The position numbers and the translations under genes were made by a program. 64,000 nt of DNA from Betaproteobacteria bacterium (lineage in GTDB: Bacteria > Pseudomonadota > Gammaproteobacteria > Burkholderiales > SG8-39): assembly GCA_016713125.1 (NCBI GenBank), contig JADJPT010000006.1:124001-188000 (forward strand), written 5' to 3'. Shown here one piece after another: positions 9,379-18,134 of the stretch; the first letter of the stretch is position 1; each line of letters opens with the position of its first letter. The notes beneath the pieces are model-generated. The model was given only the letters and a program-made list of their open reading frames with translations. It did no database searches and was not told the origin of the DNA.

Positions 9379-9466
9379 TGGTGCCCACGAGCAGACTCGA
9401 ACTGCTACGGCTGTTTAGGCCACCAGCCCCTCAAGCTGGCGTGTCTACCAATTTCACCACGTGGGC
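9379..9466 (-). tRNA. tRNA-Leu (anticodon GAG)
   Basis: On the minus strand the sequence folds as a class II tRNA of 85 nt plus encoded CCA. The 7-bp acceptor stem is GCCCACG/CGTGGGC with discriminator A. The anticodon arm is CCAGC-TTGAGGG-GCTGG, giving GAG. A long variable arm and a TTCGAGT T-loop are present. GAG reads CUC/CUU leucine codons. Its place between nuoA and secG is a known arrangement in beta-proteobacteria. Confidence 0.97.
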
Positions 9467-9541
9467 TGTGACTTCCTTGTTACCGAGGCGTCCGACGATC
9501 TCGCCGGACGGTTGCAATTATCCCCTAAAAATCGCCGGACG

Positions 9542-9572
9542 AAAAAAAACCGGACCCGCTGCTTCAGTTCGG
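9542..9572 (-). terminator. weak intrinsic terminator candidate after secG
   Basis: On the minus strand an imperfect stem (CCGAAC with GTCCGG, one mismatch) at the end of secG is followed by eight consecutive T. An unrelated inverted repeat CGTCCG/CGGACG follows at 9489-9510, and the 9-mer CGCCGGACG occurs twice (9502-9510 and 9533-9541). The stem is short and overlaps the secG stop, so this is tentative. Read-through to the tRNA and nuo is possible. Confidence 0.35.
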
Positions 9573-9932
9573 CACGTCCTTGGGCTTGGCGGGCGCGGAT
9601 TCCACCGGCTTCTCCGCCGCGGACGAAGCCGCGGGCACGGCTTTCGCCGGCTCGGTCTTGACCGCATCCATGACGCCGCCGCTGGCCTTGGGCTTGTTGG
9701 TGGCCAGATACGCCAGGCCCAGGCTGCTGATGAAGAACACCGTCGCGAGGACCGCAGTCGCGCGCGACAGGAAATTCGCCGAGCCCGTGGCGCCGAACAG
9801 GCTGCTCGAGGAGCCGCCGCCGAAGCCCGAGCCCATGTCCGCGCCCTTGCCGTGCTGCAGAAGCACCAGAGCGATGATGGCCAGTGCCACCAGCACGTGC
9901 ACGATCAGCGCCAACTTCATCCACATATCCAT
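9564..9932 (-). CDS. secG: preprotein translocase subunit SecG
   Basis: A 122-residue SecG-type protein, the small accessory subunit of the SecYEG channel. The first membrane helix is at residues 5-24. It is followed by the conserved QHGKGADMGSGFGGGSS loop, the SLFGATGSANFLSRAT segment and a second helix to about residue 80. The C-terminal 40 residues are a low-complexity Ala/Pro/Lys tail common in beta-proteobacteria. It is co-directional with tpiA, 6 bp downstream of it. Confidence 0.95.
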   Translation of the reverse strand: MDMWMKLALIVHVLVALAIIALVLLQHGKGADMGSGFGGGSSSSLFGATGSANFLSRATAVLATVFFISSLGLAYLATNKPKASGGVMDAVKTEPAKAVPAASSAAEKPVESAPAKPKDVPN

Positions 9933-9938
9933 CTCAAC

Positions 9939-10697
9939 TCACCCTTTGCGCGCTGCGTTGCAGATCGCCAGAAAATCATTCGCGACCAGCGATGCTCCGC
10001 CGATCAGCCCGCCGTCGACATCCGCCATGGCGAATATCTCCGACGCGTTGGAAGCCTTCACACTGCCTCCGTAGAGGATGCGCAGGCCCTGCGCCACCTT
10101 CGCGTCCCGCGCCGCGACACGCGAGCGCAGGAACGCATGCACGTCCTGCGCCTGCTGCGGCGAGGCCGTGCGACCCGTGCCTATCGCCCATACCGGCTCG
10201 TAGGCCAGCACCGCGCCGGCCAGGGCCTGCACCCCGGCCGTGTCCATCACCGCATCGAGCTGACGGCCCACCACTTCCTCGGTGCGCCCGGCTTCGCGCT
10301 CGGCCAGCGATTCGCCCAGGCACAGCAGCGGGACAATGCCGGCCCCAGCCGCGGCGACGAACTTCGCCGCCACCTGCGCGTCGCTCTCGCCGAAGATGCT
10401 GCGGCGTTCCGAATGCCCGACCAGCACGTAGCGGCAGCCGAACTCGGCCAGCATCGATGCGGACACCTCACCCGTATACGCGCCGGCGGCGTGCTCGCTC
10501 ACCGTCTGCGCGCCCAGCACCGGCAGCGCGCCCTTGAGCGCCTGCGCGGCCTGTGCCAGGTAGGGGAACGGCACGCAGACCGCGCACTCCACCCCGGCCA
10601 GGGACTGCGTCCCGGCCGAGACGGCCTGCAGCAGCGCGGCGTTGGCGGCCAGGCTGCCGTTCATCTTCCAGTTGCCAGCGACAAAGCGACCGCGCAT
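9939..10697 (-). CDS. tpiA: triosephosphate isomerase
   Basis: A 252-residue glycolytic TIM-barrel enzyme interconverting DHAP and glyceraldehyde 3-phosphate. Active-site residues are visible: Lys in FVAGNWKMNGS (about residue 11), His in LVGHSERR, the catalytic Glu in AYEPVWAIGTG, and the phosphate loop GLIGGASL near the C-terminus. It is complete and probably the first gene of the tpiA-secG(-tRNA-nuo) transcript. The 134 bp upstream show only a short GTTTGC/GCAAAC inverted repeat. Confidence 0.97.
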   Translation of the reverse strand: MRGRFVAGNWKMNGSLAANAALLQAVSAGTQSLAGVECAVCVPFPYLAQAAQALKGALPVLGAQTVSEHAAGAYTGEVSASMLAEFGCRYVLVGHSERRSIFGESDAQVAAKFVAAAGAGIVPLLCLGESLAEREAGRTEEVVGRQLDAVMDTAGVQALAGAVLAYEPVWAIGTGRTASPQQAQDVHAFLRSRVAARDAKVAQGLRILYGGSVKASNASEIFAMADVDGGLIGGASLVANDFLAICNAARKG

Positions 10698-10831
10698 GTG
10701 GGGATCCCGGGATACGTCGAGAAAAGCGCGCGATTTTACCGTGTTTGCGCAGGGGGGGCAAACCGGATGGATCCTAGGAACTCTCGCCGGATCAGGAAAT
10801 TAGCCGCATGTTGCGCGGCAGCGAAGCGGCT

Positions 10832-12112
10832 TCAGAGGTAGCCCAGCATGCGCGGCACGAAGAGCACGATCTCCGGCACGAAGGTCAGCAGCAACAGCAG
10901 GGCCGTCATCACGCCGACCAGCCACAGGCACCAGCCGATGGTCGACTCGATGGAGATGTTGGCCAGCCGGCAGGTCACCATCAGGTTGACCGCGGTGGGC
11001 GGCGTGAACTGACCGATCGCCACGTTGATGGTCATGATGATGCCGAGCCAGACCAGGTCCCAGTCGTAGGCCTTGGCCAGCGGCAGCAGAAAAGGCAGGA
11101 ACACGAAGTACGTCGCCGAAGCGTCCAGGGCCGTGCCGGCCACCAGCAGCATGAGGGTGATGGCCAGCAGCACGGCGACCTCGCTGGTGCCGGTCGAGGT
11201 CAGCCAGCGCGCGAAGTCGTTGAACACGCCGATGGTGTCCACCGCCCAGCCGAACAGCATGGCCAGGCCGACCATGAACAGGATCACCGCGGAAATCTCC
11301 GCCGCCTCGGCGAGCAGGTCCCAGACCTGGCCCCAGCGCATGGAACGGTAGACCACCAGCCCGACGAACAGTCCGTACGCCACCGCGACCACGGCCGCCT
11401 CGGTAGGCGTGAACATGCCCGAGCGCATGCCGCCCAGGATGATCACCGGCGCCAGCAGGCCCCAGCCGGCCTCCCGAAAGCTCTTCCAGAACGCTGGCGC
11501 CGGCTCCGGATCATTGGCGCCCCAGCCATGGATCCTGGCGAACGCCAGCGAAGCGAGAATCAGCGCGAGGCCGCACAGCAGGCCCGGCACCAGCCCGGCC
11601 GCGAACAGGGCCTGCACACTGGCCTGCGGCACCAGCACCGAATAGATGATCAACGCAATGGAAGGCGGGATGACGATCGCGGTCGAGCCGCCGGCGGCGA
11701 TGAGTGCGGCGGAAAACTCCCGGGGATATCCGGCGCGCGTCATGGCCGGGATCAGGATCGCCCCCACCGCCGCGGCGTCGGCCGGCCCGGATCCGGAGAT
11801 CCCGCCCAGGATCATGCAGACGATCACGGCCGCCACGGCCAGGCCGCCGGCGCGCTTGCCGACGATGGATTCGGCCAGGCGCACCAGGCGCCCCGCCACA
11901 CCGGAGCGCTCGAAAATCATGCCGGCCAGGATGAACACCGGTATCGCGATCAGCGGGTACTTGGCGATCGCGCCGTAGACATTGGTCGGGATGGACATCA
12001 TGCCCATCTTGGCCGCGGCGATCACCGCCACGCCGGACAGGCCCAGCGCCACCGCCAGCGGCACGGCCGCGCACATCAGCACTGCAAAACTGAGGAACAG
12101 CAGCCAGCTCAC
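10832..12112 (-). CDS. dctM: TRAP transporter large permease (DctM)
   Basis: A membrane protein of about 426 residues with a dozen helices, the large TRAP permease that moves an organic acid with Na+ or H+. I take the GTG at 12112 as start (MSWLLFLSFAVLMCAAVPLAV). It overlaps the dctQ stop by 4 bp (GTGA) and gives the normal family length; the longer open frame upstream is a shadow of dctQ. Family segments include PVFILAGMIFERSGVA, ISGSGPADAAAVGAILIPAM and GQFTPPTAVNLMV. It is the last gene of the operon. Confidence 0.94.
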   Translation of the reverse strand: MSWLLFLSFAVLMCAAVPLAVALGLSGVAVIAAAKMGMMSIPTNVYGAIAKYPLIAIPVFILAGMIFERSGVAGRLVRLAESIVGKRAGGLAVAAVIVCMILGGISGSGPADAAAVGAILIPAMTRAGYPREFSAALIAAGGSTAIVIPPSIALIIYSVLVPQASVQALFAAGLVPGLLCGLALILASLAFARIHGWGANDPEPAPAFWKSFREAGWGLLAPVIILGGMRSGMFTPTEAAVVAVAYGLFVGLVVYRSMRWGQVWDLLAEAAEISAVILFMVGLAMLFGWAVDTIGVFNDFARWLTSTGTSEVAVLLAITLMLLVAGTALDASATYFVFLPFLLPLAKAYDWDLVWLGIIMTINVAIGQFTPPTAVNLMVTCRLANISIESTIGWCLWLVGVMTALLLLLTFVPEIVLFVPRMLGYL

Positions 12113-12642
12113 GGCAGCGTCCTGGTGCGCCAGACGTGTGCGAAGCCCTGCGCGATGCGCGCCAGCACCAGCAGCGAGAGCAGCGGCAGCCACACGGTGT
12201 AGATCCATTGCTGCCAGCCCAGGCCCGGCGAGGTCACCTCCATGTCGAAGTCGTCCCAGGCCATGCGCGCCCCGTACCAGGCCAGCAGGCCCAGCATCAG
12301 CGCGCTCATCGCCAGGCCGAACAGCAGGAAGCGTCGCCTCCACGCGGCGCCGAACTTGTCGACGAAGTAGGTGACGGCAATCTGGTTGCCGTCGAGGAAG
12401 GCCTTGGCCGAACCGATGAAGGTCAGGAACACCAGCAGGAACACCGACACTTCCTCGGTGAACGCGAAGGAGAAGTCGGTGAAGTAACGCACCAGCACGT
12501 TGGCCAGCGTGATCAGCACGATGGCCGCCATCGCCGCCGCACCCAGGAATCGCTCGACGTGAAAACGCGCACCCGGCGGCAGCGTGGGCGGGGGCGGTGC
12601 GGACGGATCGATTTCCAGCAAGCTTCGCTCTCCCCTGAACAA
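12109..12642 (-). CDS. dctQ: TRAP transporter small permease (DctQ)
   Basis: A 177-residue protein with four predicted helices and the DctQ hallmark FTEEVSVFLLVFLTFIGSA around residue 60-80. It pairs with DctM in the inner membrane. The first 25 residues are a Pro-rich cytosolic tail. It lies downstream of the dctP binding protein and shares a 4-bp overlap with dctM. Confidence 0.92.
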   Translation of the reverse strand: MFRGERSLLEIDPSAPPPPTLPPGARFHVERFLGAAAMAAIVLITLANVLVRYFTDFSFAFTEEVSVFLLVFLTFIGSAKAFLDGNQIAVTYFVDKFGAAWRRRFLLFGLAMSALMLGLLAWYGARMAWDDFDMEVTSPGLGWQQWIYTVWLPLLSLLVLARIAQGFAHVWRTRTLP

Positions 12643-12697
12643 GAACGCCGCGGCGGTGCGCGGCGTTCCCGATCTGCCCTGCGCCAGCGCGCCTCTG

Positions 12698-13729
12698 CTA
12701 CTTCTTGCGCGCCGCGACCGCGGCCTCGGCCTTCTTCACCAGGTCGGGGCCGATCTGCCTGGCCCATTTGTCGTAGACCGGGCGCGTGACCTTGACGAAG
12801 GCCGCGCGCTCCTGCGGCGAGAGTTTGACGATCTTCACGCCGTAACCTTCGATGGTCTTGTGCGTGGCCGGGCTGTCACCGGTCATGCCTTCGCGGGCGA
12901 TGCCGATGTTGTACTTGCCGGCCTCGATTGCAGCCTCGCGCACGATCTTCTGGTCCGCCTTGCTCCAGCTCTCCCAGACTTCCTTGTTGACCACGAAGAT
13001 CAGCGGGTCGGCCACGTAGCCCCACATGGTCACGTTCTTCTGGCCCACGGTGTGCAGCTTGGCGGCCGTGAAGATGGTCAGCGGGTTCTCCTGGCCGTCG
13101 ACCGCACCCGAAGCAAGCGCGGGCTGCGCGTCCGCCCAGCTCATCTGCGTGGGGTTGGCGCCCAGCGCGGTGAAGGTGTCCAGGTACAGCGGCGAACCGA
13201 CCACACGGAACTTCAAGCCCTTGAAGTCCTCGGGCTTGCGCAGTTCGCGCTTGGAGTTGGTCACCTCGCGGAAGCCGTTCTCGCCCCAGGCCAGCGGCAC
13301 CACGCCGGCCTTCTCGATCACCTTGAACAGGTCCTTGCCGACCTCGCCCTGCGTGAGCGCGTCCAGGGCGGCGTAGTCCGGCATCAGGAAGGGCAGCGAA
13401 AACACGTTCAACTGCTTCAACTGCGGCGACCAGTTGATGGTCGAACCGATCGCCAGGTCGATCACGCCCTGGCGGATCGCCGTGAATTCGCGCGTCTGGT
13501 CGCCGGCCACCAGCGAAACGCCGGGGTACATCTTGATGTTGATGCGGCCGTTGGTGCGCTGCTTGACCAGCTCCGCCCACTTCTCCCCGCCCTTGCCCCA
13601 CGGGAAGGCCGAGCCCACCACGGTGGAAAGGCGGTATTCGTTCTGATACTTGGCCTGCTGCGCCAGGGCGGAGCCGGCGGACAGCACGCCGGCGGCGGCC
13701 AGCGCGGCGATCATGGTTCTGCGTTTCAT
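12698..13729 (-). CDS. dctP: TRAP transporter periplasmic substrate-binding protein (DctP)
   Basis: A 343-residue secreted solute receptor. The start ATG gives MKRRTMIAALAAAGVLSAGSALAQ, a Sec signal peptide cleaved near residue 24. The DctP core follows, with the conserved carboxylate-binding Arg region (FKGLKFRVVGSPLYLDTFTALGANP) and the Q-E-N-P motif (GAVDGQENPL). The substrate is not predictable by eye. The adjacent 2-oxoacid dehydrogenase-type E1 genes suggest it feeds that enzyme (inference). Confidence 0.93.
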   Translation of the reverse strand: MKRRTMIAALAAAGVLSAGSALAQQAKYQNEYRLSTVVGSAFPWGKGGEKWAELVKQRTNGRINIKMYPGVSLVAGDQTREFTAIRQGVIDLAIGSTINWSPQLKQLNVFSLPFLMPDYAALDALTQGEVGKDLFKVIEKAGVVPLAWGENGFREVTNSKRELRKPEDFKGLKFRVVGSPLYLDTFTALGANPTQMSWADAQPALASGAVDGQENPLTIFTAAKLHTVGQKNVTMWGYVADPLIFVVNKEVWESWSKADQKIVREAAIEAGKYNIGIAREGMTGDSPATHKTIEGYGVKIVKLSPQERAAFVKVTRPVYDKWARQIGPDLVKKAEAAVAARKK

Positions 13730-13761
13730 GTGGTTCTCCCGTTGGTCTGTTGGCGGCCCGC

Positions 13762-14725
13762 TCAGCCGGCGAGCTCTTGGAGTTTTGCGAGGATGGCCTG
13801 CGCACCGAAGCGCGCTTCGTCCTCGAGAGGCTTGGAATAGCCGACGGGTATCCGCCGGCCGCCCAATCGTTTTACCCGAACGGCGAGGCTCTCGGCAACC
13901 GTGGCCGCGACTTCGGCGCCGAAGCCCGCGGCCTGCACCGACTCGTGCACCACCAGCAGCCGCCCGGTCCTGGCCGCCGAGGCCAGCACCGCCTCGCGAT
14001 CCCAGGGCCACAGCGTGCGCAGGTCCAGCACCTCGACCGAAAGTCCCCTGCGCCGCGGCCAGTTCGGCCGCCTCCAGCGAAGTGTGCAGCGCGCGCGACC
14101 AGGTCACCAGCGTCACGTCCGATCCGCTGCGCGCGATGCGCGCGCGTCCCGGCGGCAGCGCCGCCGACGCAGCCATGTCGACTTCGCCCTGCAGGCCCCA
14201 AAGTTCCTTGTGCTCCATGTACACGACCGGATCGCCGCAGCGGATCGCCGCCGCCAGCAGGTCGTGGTTGTCCTGCGGCGTGGCCGGCGCCATCACCACC
14301 AGCCCGGGCACGTGCGCGAACCAGGCCTCGAAGGACTGCGAATGCTGCGCCGCCGAACCGGTCCACACGCCGATCGGCAGTCGCGCCACCAGCGGCACCC
14401 GGCCCTGTCCGCCGAACATGTAGCGCGCCTTGGCCGCCTGGTTGACGATCTCGTCCATCGCGCACATGGCGAAGTCGGCGACGCGCATCTCGACCACCGG
14501 CCTGAGGCCCGCCAGCGCCATGCCCACCGCCGCGCCCATGATGGTCGACTCCGAAATCGGTGTGTCGATCACGCGATCGGCGCCGAAGTCCTGCTGCAAT
14601 CCCGCGTACTGGCCGAAGATGCCGCCGCGGCCAACGTCCTCGCCCAGCGCCACCACGCGCGGGTCGTTCCGCATGGCCTCACGCAGGGCGAGGCAGGCGG
14701 CCTGCGCGTAGTTCAGCGTGGCCAT
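13762..14725 (-). pseudogene. ThDP-dependent dehydrogenase E1 beta subunit, frameshifted
   Basis: The gene encodes a transketolase-like beta subunit of a 2-oxoacid or acetoin dehydrogenase E1 (about 320 residues). Residues 1 to about 220 read from the ATG at 14725 (MATLNYAQAACLALREAMRN; ISESTIMGAAVGMALAGLRP; WTGSAAQHSQSFEAWFAHVPG). The C-terminal domain (LDLRTLWPWDREAVLASAAR to LAKLQELAG) is in another frame. Removing one base from the four-G run at 14045-14048 restores a single frame. It is a real mutation or a homopolymer error. It pairs with the alpha subunit 4 bp upstream, and no E2/E3 gene is in the window. Confidence 0.9.
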
Positions 14726-14729
14726 CGCA

Positions 14730-15806
14730 TCACTCCCATCGCCCCGCCCCGGTGTCCTGTATGTCGGTGTAGGCCGCTGCAGGCTCGGGCCAGGGCGCGG
14801 CGGTGGCGGCACGCACGGCCGCGGCGACTTCGGCTTCGGCCTCGGCGCGGATCCCGGCCAGTTGCGCCGCACTCGCGCCCAGCGCAGTGAGGCGCCCGGC
14901 GCCGATCAGCAGCGGATCCTGCTCCAGCGCGCGGCTGACCTCGTCCTGCGCCCGGTAGGCCGCCGCATCCACCGACACATGGCCTTTGACACGGTAGGTG
15001 ATGGCGTGCAGGAAGCGCGGCCCGCCGCCGGCGCGGATCTCCGCGATCAGCGCCGCGGCCGCGGCATCCACCGCCAGCACGTCATTGCCGTCGACTTCCA
15101 GCCCTGGCACGTCCAGCGCTCGGGCGCGCGCCAGCGCCCCGCCGCCCGCGGTCATCGCATCGGTGGCCGTGGTGGCCGACCAGCGGTTGTCCTCGCAGAC
15201 GAACAGCACCCGCAGGCCGTAGACGCGCGCCCAGTTCAGGCCTTCGAGGAACGGGCCTCGGTTGATCGCCCCGTCACCGAAGAAGCACACCACCAGCGTG
15301 TCGCGACCCAGCACCCTGGCCGCCTGCGCGGCGCCCACCGCGATCGGGATGCCCGCGGCGACCACGCCGTTGGCGCCCAGCATGCCCACCGAGAAATCGG
15401 CGATGTGCATGGAACCACCCTTGCCGCCATTGAATCCGGTGGCGCGACCGAACAGCTCGCACATGGTGCCTTCGATCGAGGCACCCTTGGCAATGGTGTG
15501 GCCGTGGCCGCGATGCGTGGAGGTGATCTGGTCGCCGGGCAGCAGATTGGCGCAGACCCCGGCCGGCACCGCCTCCTGGCCGGTGGACAGGTGCAGTGGG
15601 CCGCGCACCTTGGCATCGCTCAGGCTGGCGCCGAATACGGCCACGCCGCCCCTGGACGCCTCTTCCGCGGCGTTCTCGAAAGCGCGTATGAGCGCCATCG
15701 TGCGGTACAGGCCGAGCGCGCGGTGCAGCGAAACGGGAGAAGTGGCGGTCTTCAAGGAGGCGCGATTGTAGGCAGCACCCCGCGGGCCGTCAAAACGCCG
15801 GCCCAC
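14730..15806 (-). CDS. ThDP-dependent dehydrogenase E1 alpha subunit
   Basis: A protein of up to 358 residues of the pyruvate/acetoin dehydrogenase E1 alpha family. The ThDP motif GDGAINRGPFLEGLNWARV ends in a conserved -N. Other family segments are STGQEAVPAG, HRGHGHTIAKG, GFNGGKGGSMH and VEDNRW-like CEDNRWSATT. The start is uncertain: GTG at 15806 opens the longest frame, a TTG near 15755 would give a more usual N-terminus, and neither has a good ribosome site. It probably heads the E1-TRAP operon. Acetoin, a branched 2-oxoacid or another ketoacid are all possible substrates. Confidence 0.88.
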   Translation of the reverse strand: MGRRFDGPRGAAYNRASLKTATSPVSLHRALGLYRTMALIRAFENAAEEASRGGVAVFGASLSDAKVRGPLHLSTGQEAVPAGVCANLLPGDQITSTHRGHGHTIAKGASIEGTMCELFGRATGFNGGKGGSMHIADFSVGMLGANGVVAAGIPIAVGAAQAARVLGRDTLVVCFFGDGAINRGPFLEGLNWARVYGLRVLFVCEDNRWSATTATDAMTAGGGALARARALDVPGLEVDGNDVLAVDAAAAALIAEIRAGGGPRFLHAITYRVKGHVSVDAAAYRAQDEVSRALEQDPLLIGAGRLTALGASAAQLAGIRAEAEAEVAAAVRAATAAPWPEPAAAYTDIQDTGAGRWE

Positions 15807-15868
15807 CCAGATCGCAAAAGTCCATGCATATCAGGACCATGACGCATACAGGCCGGCGCCGCGCATGA

Positions 15869-15886
15869 CTGTCACGGAAGTGTCAC
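15869..15886 (+). promoter_or_regulatory. Pho box upstream of pstS
   Basis: Two 7-bp direct repeats, CTGTCAC and GTGTCAC, are separated by 4 bp (GGAA). This is the spacing of the PhoB-binding Pho box (two CTGTCAT-like repeats 11 bp apart). It lies 92 bp before the pstS start in an otherwise AT-richer leader, so phosphate-limitation control of pstSCAB is expected. Confidence 0.8.
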
Positions 15887-15977
15887 TTTGCCCGATTAAG
15901 CTTCGCGCCCAGATGCAGGAACAGCTTTCATTTGGCTTACACGCTTCATTTCACGCTTAAATACACAGAGGACACCC

Positions 15978-17006
15978 ATGCTCAAGCAACGCATCCTGAA
16001 AACCCTGATCGGCGGCGCAGCCTTGGCCCTGACCATGGGCGCGGCCCAGGCGGCCGACATCACCGGCGCTGGCGCGACCTTCCCCTACCCGATCTTTGCC
16101 AAGTGGGCCGAAGACTACAAAAAAGCCACCGGCACCGGTCTCAACTATCAGTCGATCGGTTCTTCGGGCGGGATCCGCCAGATTCGCGCAAAGACCGTGA
16201 CGTTTGGTGCCTCCGATGCACCGCTGTCGGGCGCGGACCTGGACAAGGACGGCATGGTGCAGTTCCCGGTCATCCTGGGCGGCGTCGTGCCCGTGATCAA
16301 CCTCGAAGGTTTCAAGCCCGGTGAACTCAAGATCACCGGTGAAGCACTCGCCGAAGTCTTCATGGGTACGATCAGCAACTGGAATGACCCCAAGCTTGCT
16401 GCGCTGAATCCGGGCAAGAAACTGCCGAACCAGACCATCACGGTGGCCCACCGCGCTGACGGCTCGGGCACGACCTTCATCTTCACCGACTACCTGAACG
16501 AAATCAGCCCGGCGTGGGCCAAGGCCGTGGGCAAGGGCGCAGCCGTCAAGTGGCCGGCAGCCTCCTCGGTCGGCGGCAAAGGCAATGAAGGGGTCGCCGC
16601 CAACGTGACTCGTGTGAAGGGCGCGGTCGGCTATGTCGAGTACGCCTACGCCAAGAAAAACAAAATGCCGCACCTGCAACTGCTCAACCGCGACGGCAAA
16701 TATGTCGATCCGGACGACGCGACCTTTGCCGCCGCTGCCGCGGGCGCGGACTGGAAGAGCGTCCCGGGCATGGGCCTGTCTCTGGTGAACCAGAAAGGCG
16801 CGCAGTCCTGGCCCATTACCGGTGCCTCGTTCGTAATGATGTACAAGCAGCCTGCCAAAGCAGCCGATTCGAATGAAGCACTCAAGTTTTTCGACTGGGC
16901 CTTCAAGAATGGCAAGAAGCAAGCCGCCGAGCTGGACTACGTTCCGATCCCCGACGCAGTGACGAAGTACATCGCCGAGTCGGTCTGGACCCAGATCAAG
17001 CGCTAA
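15978..17006 (+). CDS. pstS: phosphate ABC transporter substrate-binding protein PstS
   Basis: A 342-residue periplasmic phosphate receptor. A signal peptide covers residues 1-24 (cleavage after AAQAA). It is followed by the PstS opening ITGAGATFPYPIFAKWAEDY, the phosphate-contact motifs SIGSSGGIRQI and FGASDAPLS, and HRADGSGTTFIFTDYL. It has full family length. A CAGAGGA ribosome site precedes the ATG. It leads the pst operon directly after the Pho box. Confidence 0.98.
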   Translation: MLKQRILKTLIGGAALALTMGAAQAADITGAGATFPYPIFAKWAEDYKKATGTGLNYQSIGSSGGIRQIRAKTVTFGASDAPLSGADLDKDGMVQFPVILGGVVPVINLEGFKPGELKITGEALAEVFMGTISNWNDPKLAALNPGKKLPNQTITVAHRADGSGTTFIFTDYLNEISPAWAKAVGKGAAVKWPAASSVGGKGNEGVAANVTRVKGAVGYVEYAYAKKNKMPHLQLLNRDGKYVDPDDATFAAAAAGADWKSVPGMGLSLVNQKGAQSWPITGASFVMMYKQPAKAADSNEALKFFDWAFKNGKKQAAELDYVPIPDAVTKYIAESVWTQIKR

Positions 17007-17030
17007 GACGCACTGGCAGGACCGCAGGAT

Positions 17031-17062
17031 GCGGGTGGCGCCCCGAAACGGTCGCCACCCGC
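17031..17062 (+). other. pstS-pstC intergenic stem-loop
   Basis: A perfect 10-bp inverted repeat GCGGGTGGCG/CGCCACCCGC encloses a 12-nt loop, 24 bp after the pstS stop and 36 bp before pstC. No T-run follows. Such hairpins commonly protect the upstream mRNA or partly attenuate it, which would let PstS be made in excess over the membrane parts. The structure is seen; the role is inferred. Confidence 0.75.
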
Positions 17063-17097
17063 AGTTGTGTAGACGCCAATAAAAACAGGGTTGGCCA

Positions 17098-18099
17098 ATG
17101 GAAAACGCAGCGCAAACGCCTCCGATGATGGACACCAGCCTGCAGAACGAGCGGCTGCTGGCGATTGCCCGCTCACAGCGGGTGCAGGACTTCATCTTTC
17201 ACAAGGTCACGCTGGTATTCGCGATGACCGTGCTGGTTGCGCTGATAGGCATCATCGTTTCTCTGATCATCAATGCATGGCCCACGCTTGAAAAGTTCGG
17301 CCTGAAGTTCTTCTACACGGTCGAGTGGGACATCATCAACGAGGAGTTCGGCGCGGCGATCGCCATCTTCGGCACGCTGGCCAGCGCCACGATTGCGCTC
17401 ATCATTGCGGTGCCGCTGAGCTTCGGCATTGCGCTGTTCCTGACCGAAACCTGTCCACTCTGGCTGCGCAAGCCGCTGGGCACGGCGGTGGAACTGCTGG
17501 CCGCGGTGCCCTCCATCATCTACGGCATGTTCGGTCTGTTCATCTTCGCACCGCTTTTCGCGCAGTACGGTCAGCCTGCGCTGCAATCCACGCTGGGCCA
17601 GATGCCGCTGATAGGGCAGTTCTTCGGCGGCGCGATGAACGGCATCGGCATCCTCGCCGCCGGACTGATCCTGTCCATCATGATCCTGCCCTTCATCGCT
17701 TCGGTGATGCGCGACGTGTTCGAGATCGTCCCGCCCATCCTGCGCGAGTCGGCTTACGGACTGGGCTGCACCACCTGGGAGGTGGTGCGCAACATCGTGC
17801 TGCCTTACACGAAAACCGGCGTCATCGGCGGCATCATGCTGGGACTCGGTCGTGCGCTGGGCGAAACCATGGCGGTCACCTTCGTCATCGGCAACTCGCA
17901 GCGCATCGGGGCGTCTCTCTTCTCGCCGGGCAGTTCCATCGCATCGACTCTGGCCAACGAATTCGGAGAAGCGGACAACCTCCATCTTTCCAGCCTGTTT
18001 GCGCTGGGACTGGTGCTGTTCGTGATCACCTTCCTCGTGCTGGCTGCCGCCAAACTGCTGCTGATCCGCCTGGAACGCGGCCAGGGCAGCCGGACCTGA
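17098..18099 (+). CDS. pstC: phosphate ABC transporter permease PstC
   Basis: A 333-residue permease with a cytosolic N-terminal tail and six helices. Family segments are LPLSFGIALFLTETCP, AVPSIIYGMFGLFIFAPL and the EAA-type loop RESAYGLGCTTWEVVRNIVLPYTKTG. GRALGETMAVTFVIGN is the conserved last-third motif. It forms the membrane channel with PstA, and the genes are co-directional with short gaps. Confidence 0.97.
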   Translation: MENAAQTPPMMDTSLQNERLLAIARSQRVQDFIFHKVTLVFAMTVLVALIGIIVSLIINAWPTLEKFGLKFFYTVEWDIINEEFGAAIAIFGTLASATIALIIAVPLSFGIALFLTETCPLWLRKPLGTAVELLAAVPSIIYGMFGLFIFAPLFAQYGQPALQSTLGQMPLIGQFFGGAMNGIGILAAGLILSIMILPFIASVMRDVFEIVPPILRESAYGLGCTTWEVVRNIVLPYTKTGVIGGIMLGLGRALGETMAVTFVIGNSQRIGASLFSPGSSIASTLANEFGEADNLHLSSLFALGLVLFVITFLVLAAAKLLLIRLERGQGSRT

Positions 18100-18134
18100 C
18101 AGCCCGCGAACAGAATCCACAGGACTGAGAAAAA

